DNA from: an uncultured Steroidobacter sp. | GTDB taxonomy: Bacteria > Pseudomonadota > Gammaproteobacteria > Steroidobacterales > Steroidobacteraceae | Reading direction: 5' to 3' | Assembly: GCF_937958065.1 (NCBI RefSeq) | Contig: NZ_CALFXI010000018.1 | Coordinates: 1 to 46,748, forward strand | Length of the DNA: 46,748 nucleotides | Shown: positions 15,192 through 23,614 of the stretch, one piece after another | How the letters are laid out: each line of letters starts with the position of its first letter | How positions within the stretch are numbered: position 1 is the stretch's first letter | The notes under the pieces: model-generated | Told to the model about the DNA's origin: nothing | The model's input: the letters and a program-made list of their open reading frames with translations, nothing else | Databases searched by the model: none | Translations under genes and position numbers: made by a program

Positions 15192-15554
15192 TCATTTCGC
15201 GCGCTGGGGCTCGGGCAGTGGAGCGTTCACACCGACGTCACGCCCATCAGGATCCTTGAGCAGCATCTGGAGTGCAGGCCAATGCTGTTCCTCGAACGGG
15301 TGCACCACGGTCGCGCTGGATGGGGGTATGAACTGGGTCGCATCGTTCACCGCGACCGCCGGCACGACGTGCAGGGCCTGAGTGGGAGGGCGCTCGGCGA
15401 TGAAGAGGTAAGGTCCGCCGGAGGGATGGCGCAACTGGCCCGAATGGTGATCGGTCTCGAACTCGATCTCATATCCCAGGCCTTTCCAGAACGCGACCGT
15501 CTTGCCCCAGTTGTGAGTCTCGATCAGCCAACCCTCGATGCCGTTAGTCTTCAT
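15192..15554 (-). CDS. VOC (glyoxalase/bleomycin-resistance) family protein
   Basis: A 120-residue single-unit vicinal-oxygen-chelate protein: GWLIETHNWGKTVAFWKGLG, YEIEFETDHHSGQLRHPSGG, PYLFIAE and LQMLLKDPDGRDVGVN, where the DPDGr turn is the family hallmark. These proteins act as dimers in dioxygenase, glyoxalase, isomerase or drug-binding roles; none can be chosen here. Its start lies inside the end of the small RHH gene (11-bp overlap), so the two are coupled. The methyltransferase follows. Confidence 0.85.
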   Translation of the reverse strand: MKTNGIEGWLIETHNWGKTVAFWKGLGYEIEFETDHHSGQLRHPSGGPYLFIAERPPTQALHVVPAVAVNDATQFIPPSSATVVHPFEEQHWPALQMLLKDPDGRDVGVNAPLPEPQRAK

Positions 15555-15711
15555 GCTTGCTCCGTTTCTGCTGCTGCTGTCTGAGATAAGCTTTCAACGC
15601 AGCGGCCACGATCGCGGACAGCGACTGCTCGGTATCGACCGCGTGACGCTTGACCTCCCGGATCAACTCGGTGGGTAGGTACACGTTGAACTGCTTGATC
15701 TCGTCACTCAT
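15544..15711 (-). CDS. Small ribbon-helix-helix (CopG/Arc-like) regulator
   Basis: A 55-residue gene read as MSDEIKQFNVYLPTELIREV, then KRHAVDTEQSLSAIVAAALK and AYLRQQQQKRSKHED. The strand QFNVYLP followed by two helices is a classic RHH fold, a DNA-binding dimer. Its start codon lies at the edge of palindromic repeats (15710-15735) that are a good operator, so autoregulation of the RHH-VOC-methyltransferase operon is likely. RHH proteins also serve as antitoxins, but no toxin gene is adjacent, unless the VOC gene has that role, which I doubt. Confidence 0.75.
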   Translation of the reverse strand: MSDEIKQFNVYLPTELIREVKRHAVDTEQSLSAIVAAALKAYLRQQQQKRSKHED

Positions 15712-15735
15712 GCTAGCATGCTAGGATGCTAGCAT
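15710..15735. promoter_or_regulatory. Tandem GCTAGCAT repeats, probable RHH operator
   Basis: Three direct 8-bp units, GCTAGCAT, GCTAGGAT and GCTAGCAT, run in tandem, and the decamer palindrome ATGCTAGCAT occurs twice (15710-15719 and 15726-15735). The repeats begin at the RHH start codon. Regular tandem short repeats are typical targets of RHH dimers bound side by side. Confidence 0.7.
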
Positions 15736-15778
15736 CAGAGTGTCAATGTCAGGCTTCATCGGGAGCAGATGTCTCACG

Positions 15779-16693
15779 TCATGACTGAAGCGGCGCATGC
15801 TGCGCCATCAGCTCGGTGATCCAATCGATGAACACGCGCAGCTTCGCGCTGACGTGTCGGTTGGGAGGAAAAGCGAGATACATCGGCATCGGGTCGAGCC
15901 GCCACTGTTCGAACAGCGGCACCAGTTCGCCGCGCGCCAGGGGTTTCTTGGACATGTAGTCCGGCAGCCAGAGCACGCCCAGACCGGCCAAACCGGCTTC
16001 AAGGTAGGCATTGCCGTCATCGACGGCCAGCGCGTAGCGTCCATGCACGTTGATACTTTCGCTGCCCCGGCGCATCGCATACGGAAAGGGCTTTCCGATG
16101 CGGGACCATAGAAAACCTACGATGCGGTGATCGGTGTTCTCCAGATCCTGCGGATGGGTGGGCACGCCGGCGCGTTGCAAATAGCTGGGCGCAGCGAACA
16201 CCCCAAGCTGCAGATTGCCCACGCGTCGAGCAACCAGAGATTGATCGGTGATCTCGCCGCCGCGCACGACACAGTCCACGTTCTCGTCAATCAGGTCCAC
16301 GATGCGATCGCTCACGCCCATGTCGAGCTGGATGTCGGGATATCGGGCATAGAAGGCAGGCAACGCTGGCACCAGGATCATGCGAGCGAACGGACTGGGC
16401 ACGTCGACGCGGAGTCGGCCGCGGGGCGATGCGGATGCGCTCGACAAGCTGGTCTCCGCATCATCCATATCGGCCAGCAGGCGTACGACCCGCTCGTAGT
16501 AGGCAGCGCCATCGGCGGTCACATTGACCTGGCGCGTCGTGCGGTTCAGCAGCTTGACGCGCAGCCGCGCTTCCAGCTGTTGCACCAGTTGGGTGACGCT
16601 GGTCTTGCTCATCTGCAGCGTGTCGGCCGCTTTGGTGAAGCTGCCGGTCTCCACGACGCGGGCGAACGCTTGCATGGCATCGAACCGGTCCAA
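15779..16693 (-). CDS. LysR-family transcriptional regulator
   Basis: A 304-residue regulator. Residues 1-60 are the winged HTH (MQAFARVVETGSFTKAADTL, QMSKTSVTQLVQQLEARLRV, LLNRTTRQVNVT). The effector-binding domain follows from about 90 (SPRGRLRVDVPSPFARMILV, PDIQLDMGVSDR, GLGVLWLPDYM). The sequence resembles the group often paired with short-chain dehydrogenase or RidA genes. It is divergent from the RidA-like gene, with a LysR-type box in the shared intergenic region, so it most likely controls that gene and itself. The inducer is unknown. Confidence 0.92.
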   Translation of the reverse strand: MDRFDAMQAFARVVETGSFTKAADTLQMSKTSVTQLVQQLEARLRVKLLNRTTRQVNVTADGAAYYERVVRLLADMDDAETSLSSASASPRGRLRVDVPSPFARMILVPALPAFYARYPDIQLDMGVSDRIVDLIDENVDCVVRGGEITDQSLVARRVGNLQLGVFAAPSYLQRAGVPTHPQDLENTDHRIVGFLWSRIGKPFPYAMRRGSESINVHGRYALAVDDGNAYLEAGLAGLGVLWLPDYMSKKPLARGELVPLFEQWRLDPMPMYLAFPPNRHVSAKLRVFIDWITELMAQHAPLQS

Positions 16694-16718
16694 TCGAAGC
16701 TCCCAACGCGACGAGAAT

Positions 16719-16737
16719 TGTTTGGATTATACAAACA
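16719..16737. promoter_or_regulatory. LysR box in LysR/RidA intergenic region
   Basis: TGTTTGGATTATACAAACA is an interrupted palindrome with perfect 6-bp arms (TGTTTG/CAAACA) around seven bases, of the size and T-N11-A form used by LysR proteins. A TTGACA hexamer follows at 16741-16746. It lies between the divergent starts at 16693 and 16825. Confidence 0.65.
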
Positions 16738-16824
16738 GTGTTGACAGGCCGGGCCCGTTTATCCGAATCGCACGTCGCTCTACAGTGCTCCGCACGATCA
16801 GCTTTGAAGCAGCGAGGAGACTAC

Positions 16825-17223
16825 ATGGCAACACGTGACGTGGTTTTTCCGAACGGGCGCCAGGCGCTCTACGAGCGCAATCGCTATTCCCCGGCGGTCC
16901 GCTCCAACGGGTTTCTGTTCGTCTCCGGACAAGTGGGCAGCCGCGAGGACGGTTCGCCCGAGCCGGACCTGGAGAAGCAGGTTGCACTCGCTTTCGAGAA
17001 CCTGAATGCGGTGCTGGCCGCCGCGGGCTGCACGTTCGATGACGTGATCGACGTGACCGTCTTCATCGTCGACCCGGCCGAGAATTTCGAGAGGATCTGG
17101 AAAGTGGTCCCGCGTTACTGGGGCGAGGCGCCTCACCCGACGCTGACCGGCGTGGGTGTCACGTGGCTGTACGGCTTCCACTTCGAGATCAAGGTGATCG
17201 CGAAGCTGCCCGACGCAAGTTAG
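16825..17223 (+). CDS. RidA/YjgF-family protein without the usual catalytic Arg
   Basis: A 132-residue trimer-type RidA fold: VRSNGFLFVSGQVGSREDGS, VALAFENLNAVLAAAGCTFD, DVIDVTVFIVDPAENF, and HPTLTGVGVTWLYGFHFEIK. In true RidA imine deaminases the P-x-R motif supplies the key Arg; here the segment reads PTL (105-107), so the enzyme probably belongs to a subgroup without 2-iminoacid deaminase activity. The ATG follows GAGGAGA; a frame extending to 16738 crosses the promoter and is not used. It is divergent from, and likely controlled by, the LysR gene. Confidence 0.9.
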   Translation: MATRDVVFPNGRQALYERNRYSPAVRSNGFLFVSGQVGSREDGSPEPDLEKQVALAFENLNAVLAAAGCTFDDVIDVTVFIVDPAENFERIWKVVPRYWGEAPHPTLTGVGVTWLYGFHFEIKVIAKLPDAS

Positions 17224-17461
17224 AGCGCGCCGACTCAGGCGCCGCTACTGGAGGCGCGTACGCGCTTTCAATGCCCAGCTATGGCGGGTCTTCCTACGTA
17301 CTGCGACCTCGGCCCCGGTCAGCCAGATTCACCTAGAATGCTCAGTCGCGGAGGCAACGTATTTCTTCTCGATCCCACTCGTCGCGATATCGGTCGACGG
17401 TCTCGGGCGCACGCATATGTCCTCCGGTGCACGCACGTGCCTCGACCGCTACGGAGGCGCC

Positions 17462-18850
17462 ATGGCAACCTGGACACCCGATCCGACGTTCTATCCGTCC
17501 GCGCGAATGGCGATGCAGGCTCCGGCCGAGAAGCTTGCTTACATGGCCATGCTCGATGTCGAGGGCACCCGGCCCGACGCGCTCGGTGTCGTCGATCTCG
17601 ATCCACAATCATCGAGCTATGGCGAGCTCATAAATCGCATCCCGATGCCGAACGCCGGCGATGAGCTGCATCACTTCGGCTGGAACGCCTGCAGCTCCGC
17701 GCTCTGTCCCTACGCACCGCATCCGCACGTCGAGCGGCGCTATCTGATCGTGCCGGGGTTGCGCTCCTCGCGCATCCACATTCTCGATACCAAGCCCGAT
17801 CCGCGCGCACCGCGGATCGTCAAGGTGATCGAGCCGGACGAAGTGCATCGGCGTTCCGGGTACTCGCGTCCGCATACTTCGCATTGCGGACCGGAAGGCA
17901 TCTATATGAGCGGGCTCGGCGCGCCGAATGGCGAAGGCCCGGGCGGCATTTTCCTGCTCGATCACGATGCATTCGAGGTGCTCGGCCGTTGGGAAGTGGA
18001 CCGCGGCCCACAGCAGCTGGCGTATGACTTCGCGTGGCATCTCGGTCACGACGTGCAGATCACCAGCGAATGGGGCACGCCCAACATGATCGAGAACGGG
18101 CTCGTGCCGGAGCTGCTGCTTGGCTCGAAATACGGGCACCAGTTGCACGTATGGGATCTGCGTCGGCGCAAGCACGTGCAGGCGATCGATCTCGGCACGG
18201 AACAGCAGCTCGTGCTCGAGCTGCGACAGGCTCGCGACCCGACGAAGGCATACGGTTTCGCCGGCGTGGTGATCAGTCTGAAGGATCTGTCCACCTCCGT
18301 GTGGCTGTGGCATCGCTCGAATGGTCAGTGGGCGGCACAGAAAGTGATCGAGATTCCCGCCGAACCCGCGGACCCCGATCAACTGCCGCCGTTGTTGAAA
18401 GGGTTCAAGGCAGTGCCGCCGCTCATCGCGGACATCAATCTGTCGCTCGACGATCGATTCTTGTACGTGTCGTGCTGGGGCACGGGTGACTTCCGGCAAT
18501 ACGACGTATCGGATCCGTTTCATCCGCGACTCACCGGCTCGGTGCGGCTGGGCGGCATCGTGAATCGTTCGCCGCACCCGGCGAGCGGGCCTGTGAACGG
18601 CGGTCCGCAGATGGTCGAAGTGAGCCGCGACGGCCGGCGCGTCTATTTCACCAACGGGCTCTATCGTGCGTGGGATGCGCAGTTCTATCCGGAAGGCATC
18701 AAGGGCTGGATGGTGAAGTGCGACGCGGACCCGAACGGCGGGCTGACACTCGATCCGGAATTCTTCCTGCCGGCCGAAGAGGGCTTGCGCATGCATCAAA
18801 TCCGCCTGGAGGGTGGCGACTGTTCGTCGGACACGTTCTGCTATCCATGA
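17462..18850 (+). CDS. SBP56 / methanethiol oxidase-type selenium-binding protein
   Basis: A 462-residue beta-propeller protein matching the SBP56 family end to end: HHFGWNACSSALCPYAPHPH, VPGLRSSRIHILDTKP, PRIVKVIEPDEVH, HTSHCGPEGIYMSGLGAPNG, YDFAWHLGHDVQITSEWGTP, LSLDDRFLYVSCWGTGDFRQ, YDVSDPFHPRLTGSV, NGGPQMVEVSRDGRRVY and the final GGDCSSDTFC. Family members include bacterial methanethiol oxidase, a copper enzyme, and mammalian SELENBP1. The CSSC motif of SELENBP1 is replaced by CSSALC. ATG at 17462 follows GGAGG. No signal peptide is seen. It is followed at once by a membrane protein gene. Confidence 0.92.
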   Translation: MATWTPDPTFYPSARMAMQAPAEKLAYMAMLDVEGTRPDALGVVDLDPQSSSYGELINRIPMPNAGDELHHFGWNACSSALCPYAPHPHVERRYLIVPGLRSSRIHILDTKPDPRAPRIVKVIEPDEVHRRSGYSRPHTSHCGPEGIYMSGLGAPNGEGPGGIFLLDHDAFEVLGRWEVDRGPQQLAYDFAWHLGHDVQITSEWGTPNMIENGLVPELLLGSKYGHQLHVWDLRRRKHVQAIDLGTEQQLVLELRQARDPTKAYGFAGVVISLKDLSTSVWLWHRSNGQWAAQKVIEIPAEPADPDQLPPLLKGFKAVPPLIADINLSLDDRFLYVSCWGTGDFRQYDVSDPFHPRLTGSVRLGGIVNRSPHPASGPVNGGPQMVEVSRDGRRVYFTNGLYRAWDAQFYPEGIKGWMVKCDADPNGGLTLDPEFFLPAEEGLRMHQIRLEGGDCSSDTFCYP

Positions 18851-18853
18851 CTC

Positions 18854-19555
18854 GTGTACACATCGGCCATGCAGGGTAGCGGCGTCTTCCCGGCGCTGGC
18901 CGTGAACGCGGCATGGCCGTGGATGGCACTCGCGGGGTTGGGCGCGTTTCATGGCCTGAACCCGGCGATGGGCTGGCTATTCGCCGTGGCACTCGGCTTT
19001 CAGCGTCAAAGCCGAGGCGCCGTGCTGCAGGCGTTGTTGCCGATCGCTGCGGGCCACGCGTTGTCCGTTGCGATGGTGGTCGTGGCGATCAGCGTGTTGC
19101 GCATCTTGTTTGATATCACGTCGTTGGAGATCGGTGCGGCGATCGCGCTCATCGCCTTCGGTCTGTATCGCTTGCTCGCTCGTCACCGCGGGCGCGTGGG
19201 AATGCAGGTGAGCGGCGCTCAACTGCTGCTGTGGTCGTTTCTGATGGCGACCGCGCATGGCGCGGGTCTCATGTTGATCCCGGTGCTGTTGGGAATGCCC
19301 ATCGGCGCCGCCAGCAGCGAACACCTGCAGCATATGGCGGCATTCTCGTCACTCGGACCGTCGGTCGGCATCGCCCTTGCGGCGCTCGGCGTTCACACGT
19401 TTGCCATGCTTGCCACTGCTGGCGCGGTGGCCATCGTGGTGTATGAATGGGCCGGTCTCGCGTTCCTTCGTCGGAGCTGGATCAATATCGATTTGATCTG
19501 GGTGTTCGCATTGGTCGGCGCGGGAGTCATTCTGCTGATCATGGCATTGCGATGA
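18854..19555 (+). CDS. Polytopic membrane protein, partner of SBP56
   Basis: A 233-residue inner-membrane protein with about six membrane spans and conserved-looking AGLGAFHGLNPAMGWLFAVA near the N terminus, then LLPIAAGHALSVAMVVVAI, WSFLMATAHGAGLMLIPVLL and GVHTFAML. The histidines in HGLNP, AGH, AHG and GVHTF fall in or near membrane helices, which hints at metal handling, loosely like NicO-type transporters; this is inference. GTG at 18854 starts 3 bp after the SBP56 stop; ATG at 18869 is an alternative. Linkage suggests that it works with SBP56, perhaps in copper supply. Confidence 0.78.
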   Translation: MYTSAMQGSGVFPALAVNAAWPWMALAGLGAFHGLNPAMGWLFAVALGFQRQSRGAVLQALLPIAAGHALSVAMVVVAISVLRILFDITSLEIGAAIALIAFGLYRLLARHRGRVGMQVSGAQLLLWSFLMATAHGAGLMLIPVLLGMPIGAASSEHLQHMAAFSSLGPSVGIALAALGVHTFAMLATAGAVAIVVYEWAGLAFLRRSWINIDLIWVFALVGAGVILLIMALR

Positions 19556-19568
19556 CGCCGGCGCGGTT

Positions 19569-19597
19569 GCCGTCAGCGCTGGCCGCGCGCTGACGGC
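19569..19597. terminator. Hairpin between convergent genes
   Basis: A perfect 11-bp stem GCCGTCAGCGC/GCGCTGACGGC with a 7-nt loop lies between the convergent membrane-protein and aldo/keto reductase genes. No T tract is present; it is probably a bidirectional transcription end. Confidence 0.6.
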
Positions 19598-19607
19598 GCT
19601 CCGAACG

Positions 19608-20555
19608 CTACAGCGATTCCATGTGCGCAATCATGCGGCGACGACCTTCGTCATCGGGCAGGCGACCCGTCGCTGCGCCCAGGTTATCGGCCAGGTTGCG
19701 CGTGTTGCTGGTAGCCGGCGTCGCAGCCGTCACGGCCGGGTGCGAGATCGCGAACTTCAGGAAAAACTGGCCCCAGGTGGCGATGTCGTATTCGGCCGCC
19801 CAGCCTGGCAACGCATGGCCGTCCACCTTCTGCCACAGGCGAGTTCGACCGAAGGGCTGGTACACCAGCACGCCGATGCCGCGATCCTGCGCCAACGGGA
19901 AGATCCGCTCTTCCATGGTGCGATTGTCGATTGCATAGTCCACGCCGATGAAATTGAGCTTCTCCTCCCGCATGACTCGTTCGAGGAGCTCATATTGTTT
20001 GGGATTGGTCGTCGTGACGCCGATGTAGCGGACGCGACCCGCATCGCGATATTCCTTGAGCAGGCCGAGCTGGGTGGGTATGTCGCCCATGTTGTGGACC
20101 TGGATCAGATCCACCGCGGATTTTCCCAGCCGCTCGATCGAGCGATCCAGTTGCGCCCGTGCTGCCGCCACATCGGCGCGGCCGCCGCCGGGCCCGGCAA
20201 CATTGACTTTAGTGGCCCAGAACAATTTCTTGTTGAGCCCGCTCTCGCGCGCGACCTTTGCAGCGACTTCTTCAGCCGAACCGTAGCTGGGCGCGGTATC
20301 GAACACGGAGTTCGAATTGCTCGCCAGCGCATCGAGCAGTGCCTTGATTGCCGCGCTATCGCCTTCGCCGGCAAGGCGGGAGAAGGAGGCGGAGCTGCCC
20401 AGGCCAACGACCGGGAGTCGTTCGGACGTGCCGGGAATGGCTCGAGTGATCAGTGAACGCTGACTATCACCGGCAGCCAGCAATGCTGTGGGATTGACGG
20501 CCAGCGTGACGCCAGCGAGCGAGGAGAGCCTGAGATAGTCACGTCGTGAAATCAT
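19608..20555 (-). CDS. Tat-exported aldo/keto reductase
   Basis: A 315-residue AKR-superfamily protein with a twin-arginine leader (MISRRDYLRLSSLAGVTLAV, then NPTALLAAG), so it is probably exported folded. The catalytic tetrad appears in order: Asp and Tyr in FDTAPSYGSAEE, Lys in WATKVNVA, and His in LIQVHNMGD. A C-terminal phosphate-binding region with TPATSNTRNLADNLGA matches cofactor contacts. Export with bound NADP is known for a few Tat-dependent oxidoreductases. Substrate is unknown. It stands alone, convergent with the SBP56-linked membrane protein. Confidence 0.88.
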   Translation of the reverse strand: MISRRDYLRLSSLAGVTLAVNPTALLAAGDSQRSLITRAIPGTSERLPVVGLGSSASFSRLAGEGDSAAIKALLDALASNSNSVFDTAPSYGSAEEVAAKVARESGLNKKLFWATKVNVAGPGGGRADVAAARAQLDRSIERLGKSAVDLIQVHNMGDIPTQLGLLKEYRDAGRVRYIGVTTTNPKQYELLERVMREEKLNFIGVDYAIDNRTMEERIFPLAQDRGIGVLVYQPFGRTRLWQKVDGHALPGWAAEYDIATWGQFFLKFAISHPAVTAATPATSNTRNLADNLGAATGRLPDDEGRRRMIAHMESL

Positions 20556-21035
20556 GATGAGGTCCTTGTGAGCCTACGGCCCAACCCAGAACAGGCGCGA
20601 CGATGCTAACCGGCGCCGTACCAATGGAGGGTCGTAGTGAGTGTGAAGGAGTGAGCACGCCGCACATGGCGCGAGAATGGCTTTTTTTCGGCGAGGATTC
20701 GGTTTGCTTACCGAGATTTAATGCACTTGCCCAGGAGCGATGGACTCATGCCACGAGTCCTTCAGGGCTGCCTCACTGAAGCTGTCACAGCCGACAGCAT
20801 CGTGAGTGCCGAGCGCATCGGGCATTGGCTCAGCGCCGAGAGCATCTGCGGCAAATGTTTTCATTCGATCATCATGCTCGCGGCGTGATGATCACGACTC
20901 GGAGCGTTGTTTCGTCAGATACGTGCGTCTGAGCGTAAAGCGCGCGCCGATGCGGCGCCCGGAACTCCACAGCCAGGCATCGGTCGAATCGGCGTTTGCC
21001 GATCAGCGTATCTGGGAGTGTTCGAAAGCGTGGAG
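20556..21035. other. Intergenic region with an inverted repeat
   Basis: About 480 bp between the divergent AKR and outer-membrane barrel genes. I see no supported gene. GATCATCA (20867-20874) and TGATGATC (20886-20893) form a perfect 8-bp inverted repeat 11 bp apart, a possible operator upstream of the barrel gene. Confidence 0.4.
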
Positions 21036-21818
21036 ATGTTGAAGGATGCCCGACGACGGGCGACGAATGGCTCGGTGTTCATTGCATTGCTCGTGAGTTC
21101 GGCGCTCAGCCAGGCCAGTGTGGCGCCGCCCGAACACGCTTCGGTACCGTTCCCGGAAGGCGACGCCGCCGTCAGCAGCGAATTGCCGCACGTTCCCGAG
21201 CCGCTGTTGTTCGATCTGGTGCGCCCCTTGGGAGCCGCCAAGGGCGAGTTGGAAATCAATGCTCTGGTACAGCATGCAAGTGGGGGTACCGCCTGGGCAC
21301 CGGAGATCGAATACGCCTTTGCCGACGGTTATGCGCTGGAGTTGGAGCTGCCGTTCGAGGGCGCGACGCTCGAAGAATACAAGGTGGCCGTGCAGGGTAC
21401 GGCGGGCACGTTATTGAAGGGGCGGATGATCCATGGCTGGCAGGCCATCGCATATTACGAGCGTGACAGCAGAGATTACACGGCCGATCTGATCTACTTG
21501 AACGGCGCGCGGCTTTCGAGCAAATGGAGCGTTTTCAACATGGTCGGCATGCGCCGTGCCCATTGGCGCGGCGACAGCGATTACCTCGGTCTCGTCAACA
21601 ACAGTATCTTCTACGATTATTCGAAGCGCTTGACCTTCGGCCTGGAGGTCAACAGCGAGATCGGCGACGGTTGGCGCTGGCGTCATGGCCTCGTGCCGCA
21701 GATTCACTTCGACGTCGACGAGCACGTGACGGTGCAGCTCGGCGGTGGCCGGTCCCGTTTGAACGTGGGGCAGCCGACCGAGAAAACCTTCATCTGGCGG
21801 TTGATCTATTCGTGGTGA
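21036..21818 (+). CDS. Putative outer-membrane beta-barrel protein
   Basis: A protein of about 260 residues. A hydrophobic leader (SVFIALLVSSALSQASVAPP) suggests Sec export. From about residue 60 the sequence alternates polar and hydrophobic residues with many Tyr/Trp, in the manner of barrel strands (ELEINALVQHASG, WAPEIEYAFADGYALELELP, WQAIAYYERDSRDYTADLIY, RLTFGLEVNSEIGDGWRWRH) and ends IWRLIYSW, an aromatic C terminus typical of outer-membrane proteins. No specific family is recognised. The start is uncertain: ATG at 21036 is used because it leads directly into the leader; the frame opens at 20907. Confidence 0.7.
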   Translation: MLKDARRRATNGSVFIALLVSSALSQASVAPPEHASVPFPEGDAAVSSELPHVPEPLLFDLVRPLGAAKGELEINALVQHASGGTAWAPEIEYAFADGYALELELPFEGATLEEYKVAVQGTAGTLLKGRMIHGWQAIAYYERDSRDYTADLIYLNGARLSSKWSVFNMVGMRRAHWRGDSDYLGLVNNSIFYDYSKRLTFGLEVNSEIGDGWRWRHGLVPQIHFDVDEHVTVQLGGGRSRLNVGQPTEKTFIWRLIYSW

Positions 21819-21860
21819 AGCAAAGCGCGATGCGCTCTGCCAGGTGAGAAATCAACGCCA

Positions 21861-21885
21861 GGCGGCCCGCTCAGCACGGACCGCC
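21861..21885. terminator. Possible hairpin between convergent genes
   Basis: GGCGGCCCG and CGGACCGCC pair with one internal mismatch around a 7-nt loop, between the convergent barrel and aminopeptidase genes. No T tract is seen. Confidence 0.4.
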
Positions 21886-21907
21886 CGGCGTGCGACTCAT
21901 TGATTTG

Positions 21908-23458
21908 TTACTGACCGGTCAAGCGCACGTACCGGTCGAGAACTCGGACGCCGAACGCAGCAGCGCCGGGAGGCGAAGTGGGCAGCGGGTCGGCTTCGCG
22001 CCAGGCCATGCCGGCGATGTCGAGGTGCGCCCACGGCGTGCCATTTTCGATCCAGGATCCGATGAAGTGAGCGCCGTGACCGGCGCCGCCGCCCATCGGG
22101 CGGCCAGCACCGTTGCGGATGTCGGCGATCGGGGATTCGAGATCCTTGGCGTACGAGGGGTGCAGGGGCATGCGCCACAGGTACTCGCCGGACTGTTCGC
22201 CGGCGCGGATCAGCTGGGCCGCCAGCTGATCGTCTCGAGAGAACAGGCCCGCGTAGTCATCGCCCAAGGCAGTAGTGATCGCGCCGGTGAGCGTTGCCAA
22301 ATCAATGACGACGCGAGGCTTGAACTGCTTCTGCGCGTACCACACGGCATCGGAGAGCACCATGCGGCCCTCGGCGTCGGTGCTCATGATCTCGAAAGTC
22401 TTGCCGGACATGGTGCGAACGACATCGCCCGGGCGTGACGCGCCGGCGTCGGGCATGTTTTCGGCGAGCGCAGCGATCGCGACTGCATTGACCGGCGCCT
22501 TTCTGCCTGCGAGCGCCAGAACCGCACCGGTGACGGCGGCGGCACCGGACATATCGGTCTTCATGCGCCACATGCCGTCGTTGGGTTTGATGGAAACGCC
22601 GCCGCTGTCGAAGGTGATGCCCTTGCCGACGAACGCGAACGGAGCATCGCCGGGCTTGCCGCCATCGTAACGAACGACGAGCAAGCGGGGCGGGCGCGCG
22701 CTGCCTTTGCCGACGCTGAGCATGCCGCCCATGCCGAGCTTTTCCATCGCAGGCACGTCGAGCACTTCGATGCGAACGTTCGCGATGCCTCGGAACGCCT
22801 CGCGTGTGCGATCGACGAAGCTCTCCGGATAGATCTCGTTGGCGGGCTCGGTGATCAGGTCACGAGTGAACTTGACCGCGGTCGCCACCGGAAGCCACTG
22901 GGCTGAGTACGTCGAGCGGGCAGCGTCGCCGGCGGGTGTGCGCACGACGATCTCGCCTTCGCCGAGTGCCGGTGCGTTGGGCAGCACCTGGCGATATTTG
23001 GTGAATCGATACTGTCCGAGCTCGGCCCCGAAGGCGAGATGTGCGCCGGCATCGGCTTGCGCACCCGGCCACAAAATCTCGACCCGCTTGACCGGACTGC
23101 GCGCAGCCACCTGGCCAACCCAACCGCCGACATCTTCGAGGACGCGTGCGCTGGCGGCCTCGTTGCCGGTGCCGACCAGGATGACACGTTCGTAAGGACC
23201 GACGCCGCCCAGGTCGAGCACCTTGTCACGCTCGCCGCGGAAATTCATCGACGTGACCGCACGCCGGAGCGCTCCATTGACCGCCGCATCCACTTCGGCG
23301 AATGCGCCTTCCTGCGGCACATCCTGCCGCACGGACAGCGCAATGGTTCCGGAAGTCGGCACCGCATACGGGGCGAATTTTATTTCTCTCTGCGCCGACG
23401 CCTGTGTGGCGCCCAAGGTCAGCAGCAGGGCAGGAACAAGCCGTACTAGTCCTCGCAT
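21908..23458 (-). CDS. Secreted M17 leucyl aminopeptidase
   Basis: A 516-residue zinc or manganese aminopeptidase of the PepA/LAP family with a Sec leader (MRGLVRLVPALLLTLGATQA). The metal and active-site motifs are present: VGKGITFDSGG (Lys, Asp), MKTDMSGAAAV (Asp), and STDAEGRMVLSD (Asp, Glu, Arg); the usual NTDAEGR has Ser for Asn. EPANEIYPESF, LATLTGAITTALGD and WAHLDIAGMAW also fit. The frame opens at 23488, but the ATG at 23458 places the leader at the N terminus. Most PepA proteins are cytosolic, so export is notable. It should remove N-terminal residues from imported peptides in the periplasm. Confidence 0.92.
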   Translation of the reverse strand: MRGLVRLVPALLLTLGATQASAQREIKFAPYAVPTSGTIALSVRQDVPQEGAFAEVDAAVNGALRRAVTSMNFRGERDKVLDLGGVGPYERVILVGTGNEAASARVLEDVGGWVGQVAARSPVKRVEILWPGAQADAGAHLAFGAELGQYRFTKYRQVLPNAPALGEGEIVVRTPAGDAARSTYSAQWLPVATAVKFTRDLITEPANEIYPESFVDRTREAFRGIANVRIEVLDVPAMEKLGMGGMLSVGKGSARPPRLLVVRYDGGKPGDAPFAFVGKGITFDSGGVSIKPNDGMWRMKTDMSGAAAVTGAVLALAGRKAPVNAVAIAALAENMPDAGASRPGDVVRTMSGKTFEIMSTDAEGRMVLSDAVWYAQKQFKPRVVIDLATLTGAITTALGDDYAGLFSRDDQLAAQLIRAGEQSGEYLWRMPLHPSYAKDLESPIADIRNGAGRPMGGGAGHGAHFIGSWIENGTPWAHLDIAGMAWREADPLPTSPPGAAAFGVRVLDRYVRLTGQ

Positions 23459-23614
23459 CGTGTCTCGCTCTGGTGTTTCCGTGGCCAATGAGACCGGCGA
23501 TTGTACCGGCGGCGTGCGCAGACGTGGGCGGTGGATTGCGCCTCGCTGCCCGGCAGACTCTCAGCCACGTCCAGATTCGGAATCCATGCTACGAGGCGCT
23601 GGCACGATTGCTGC

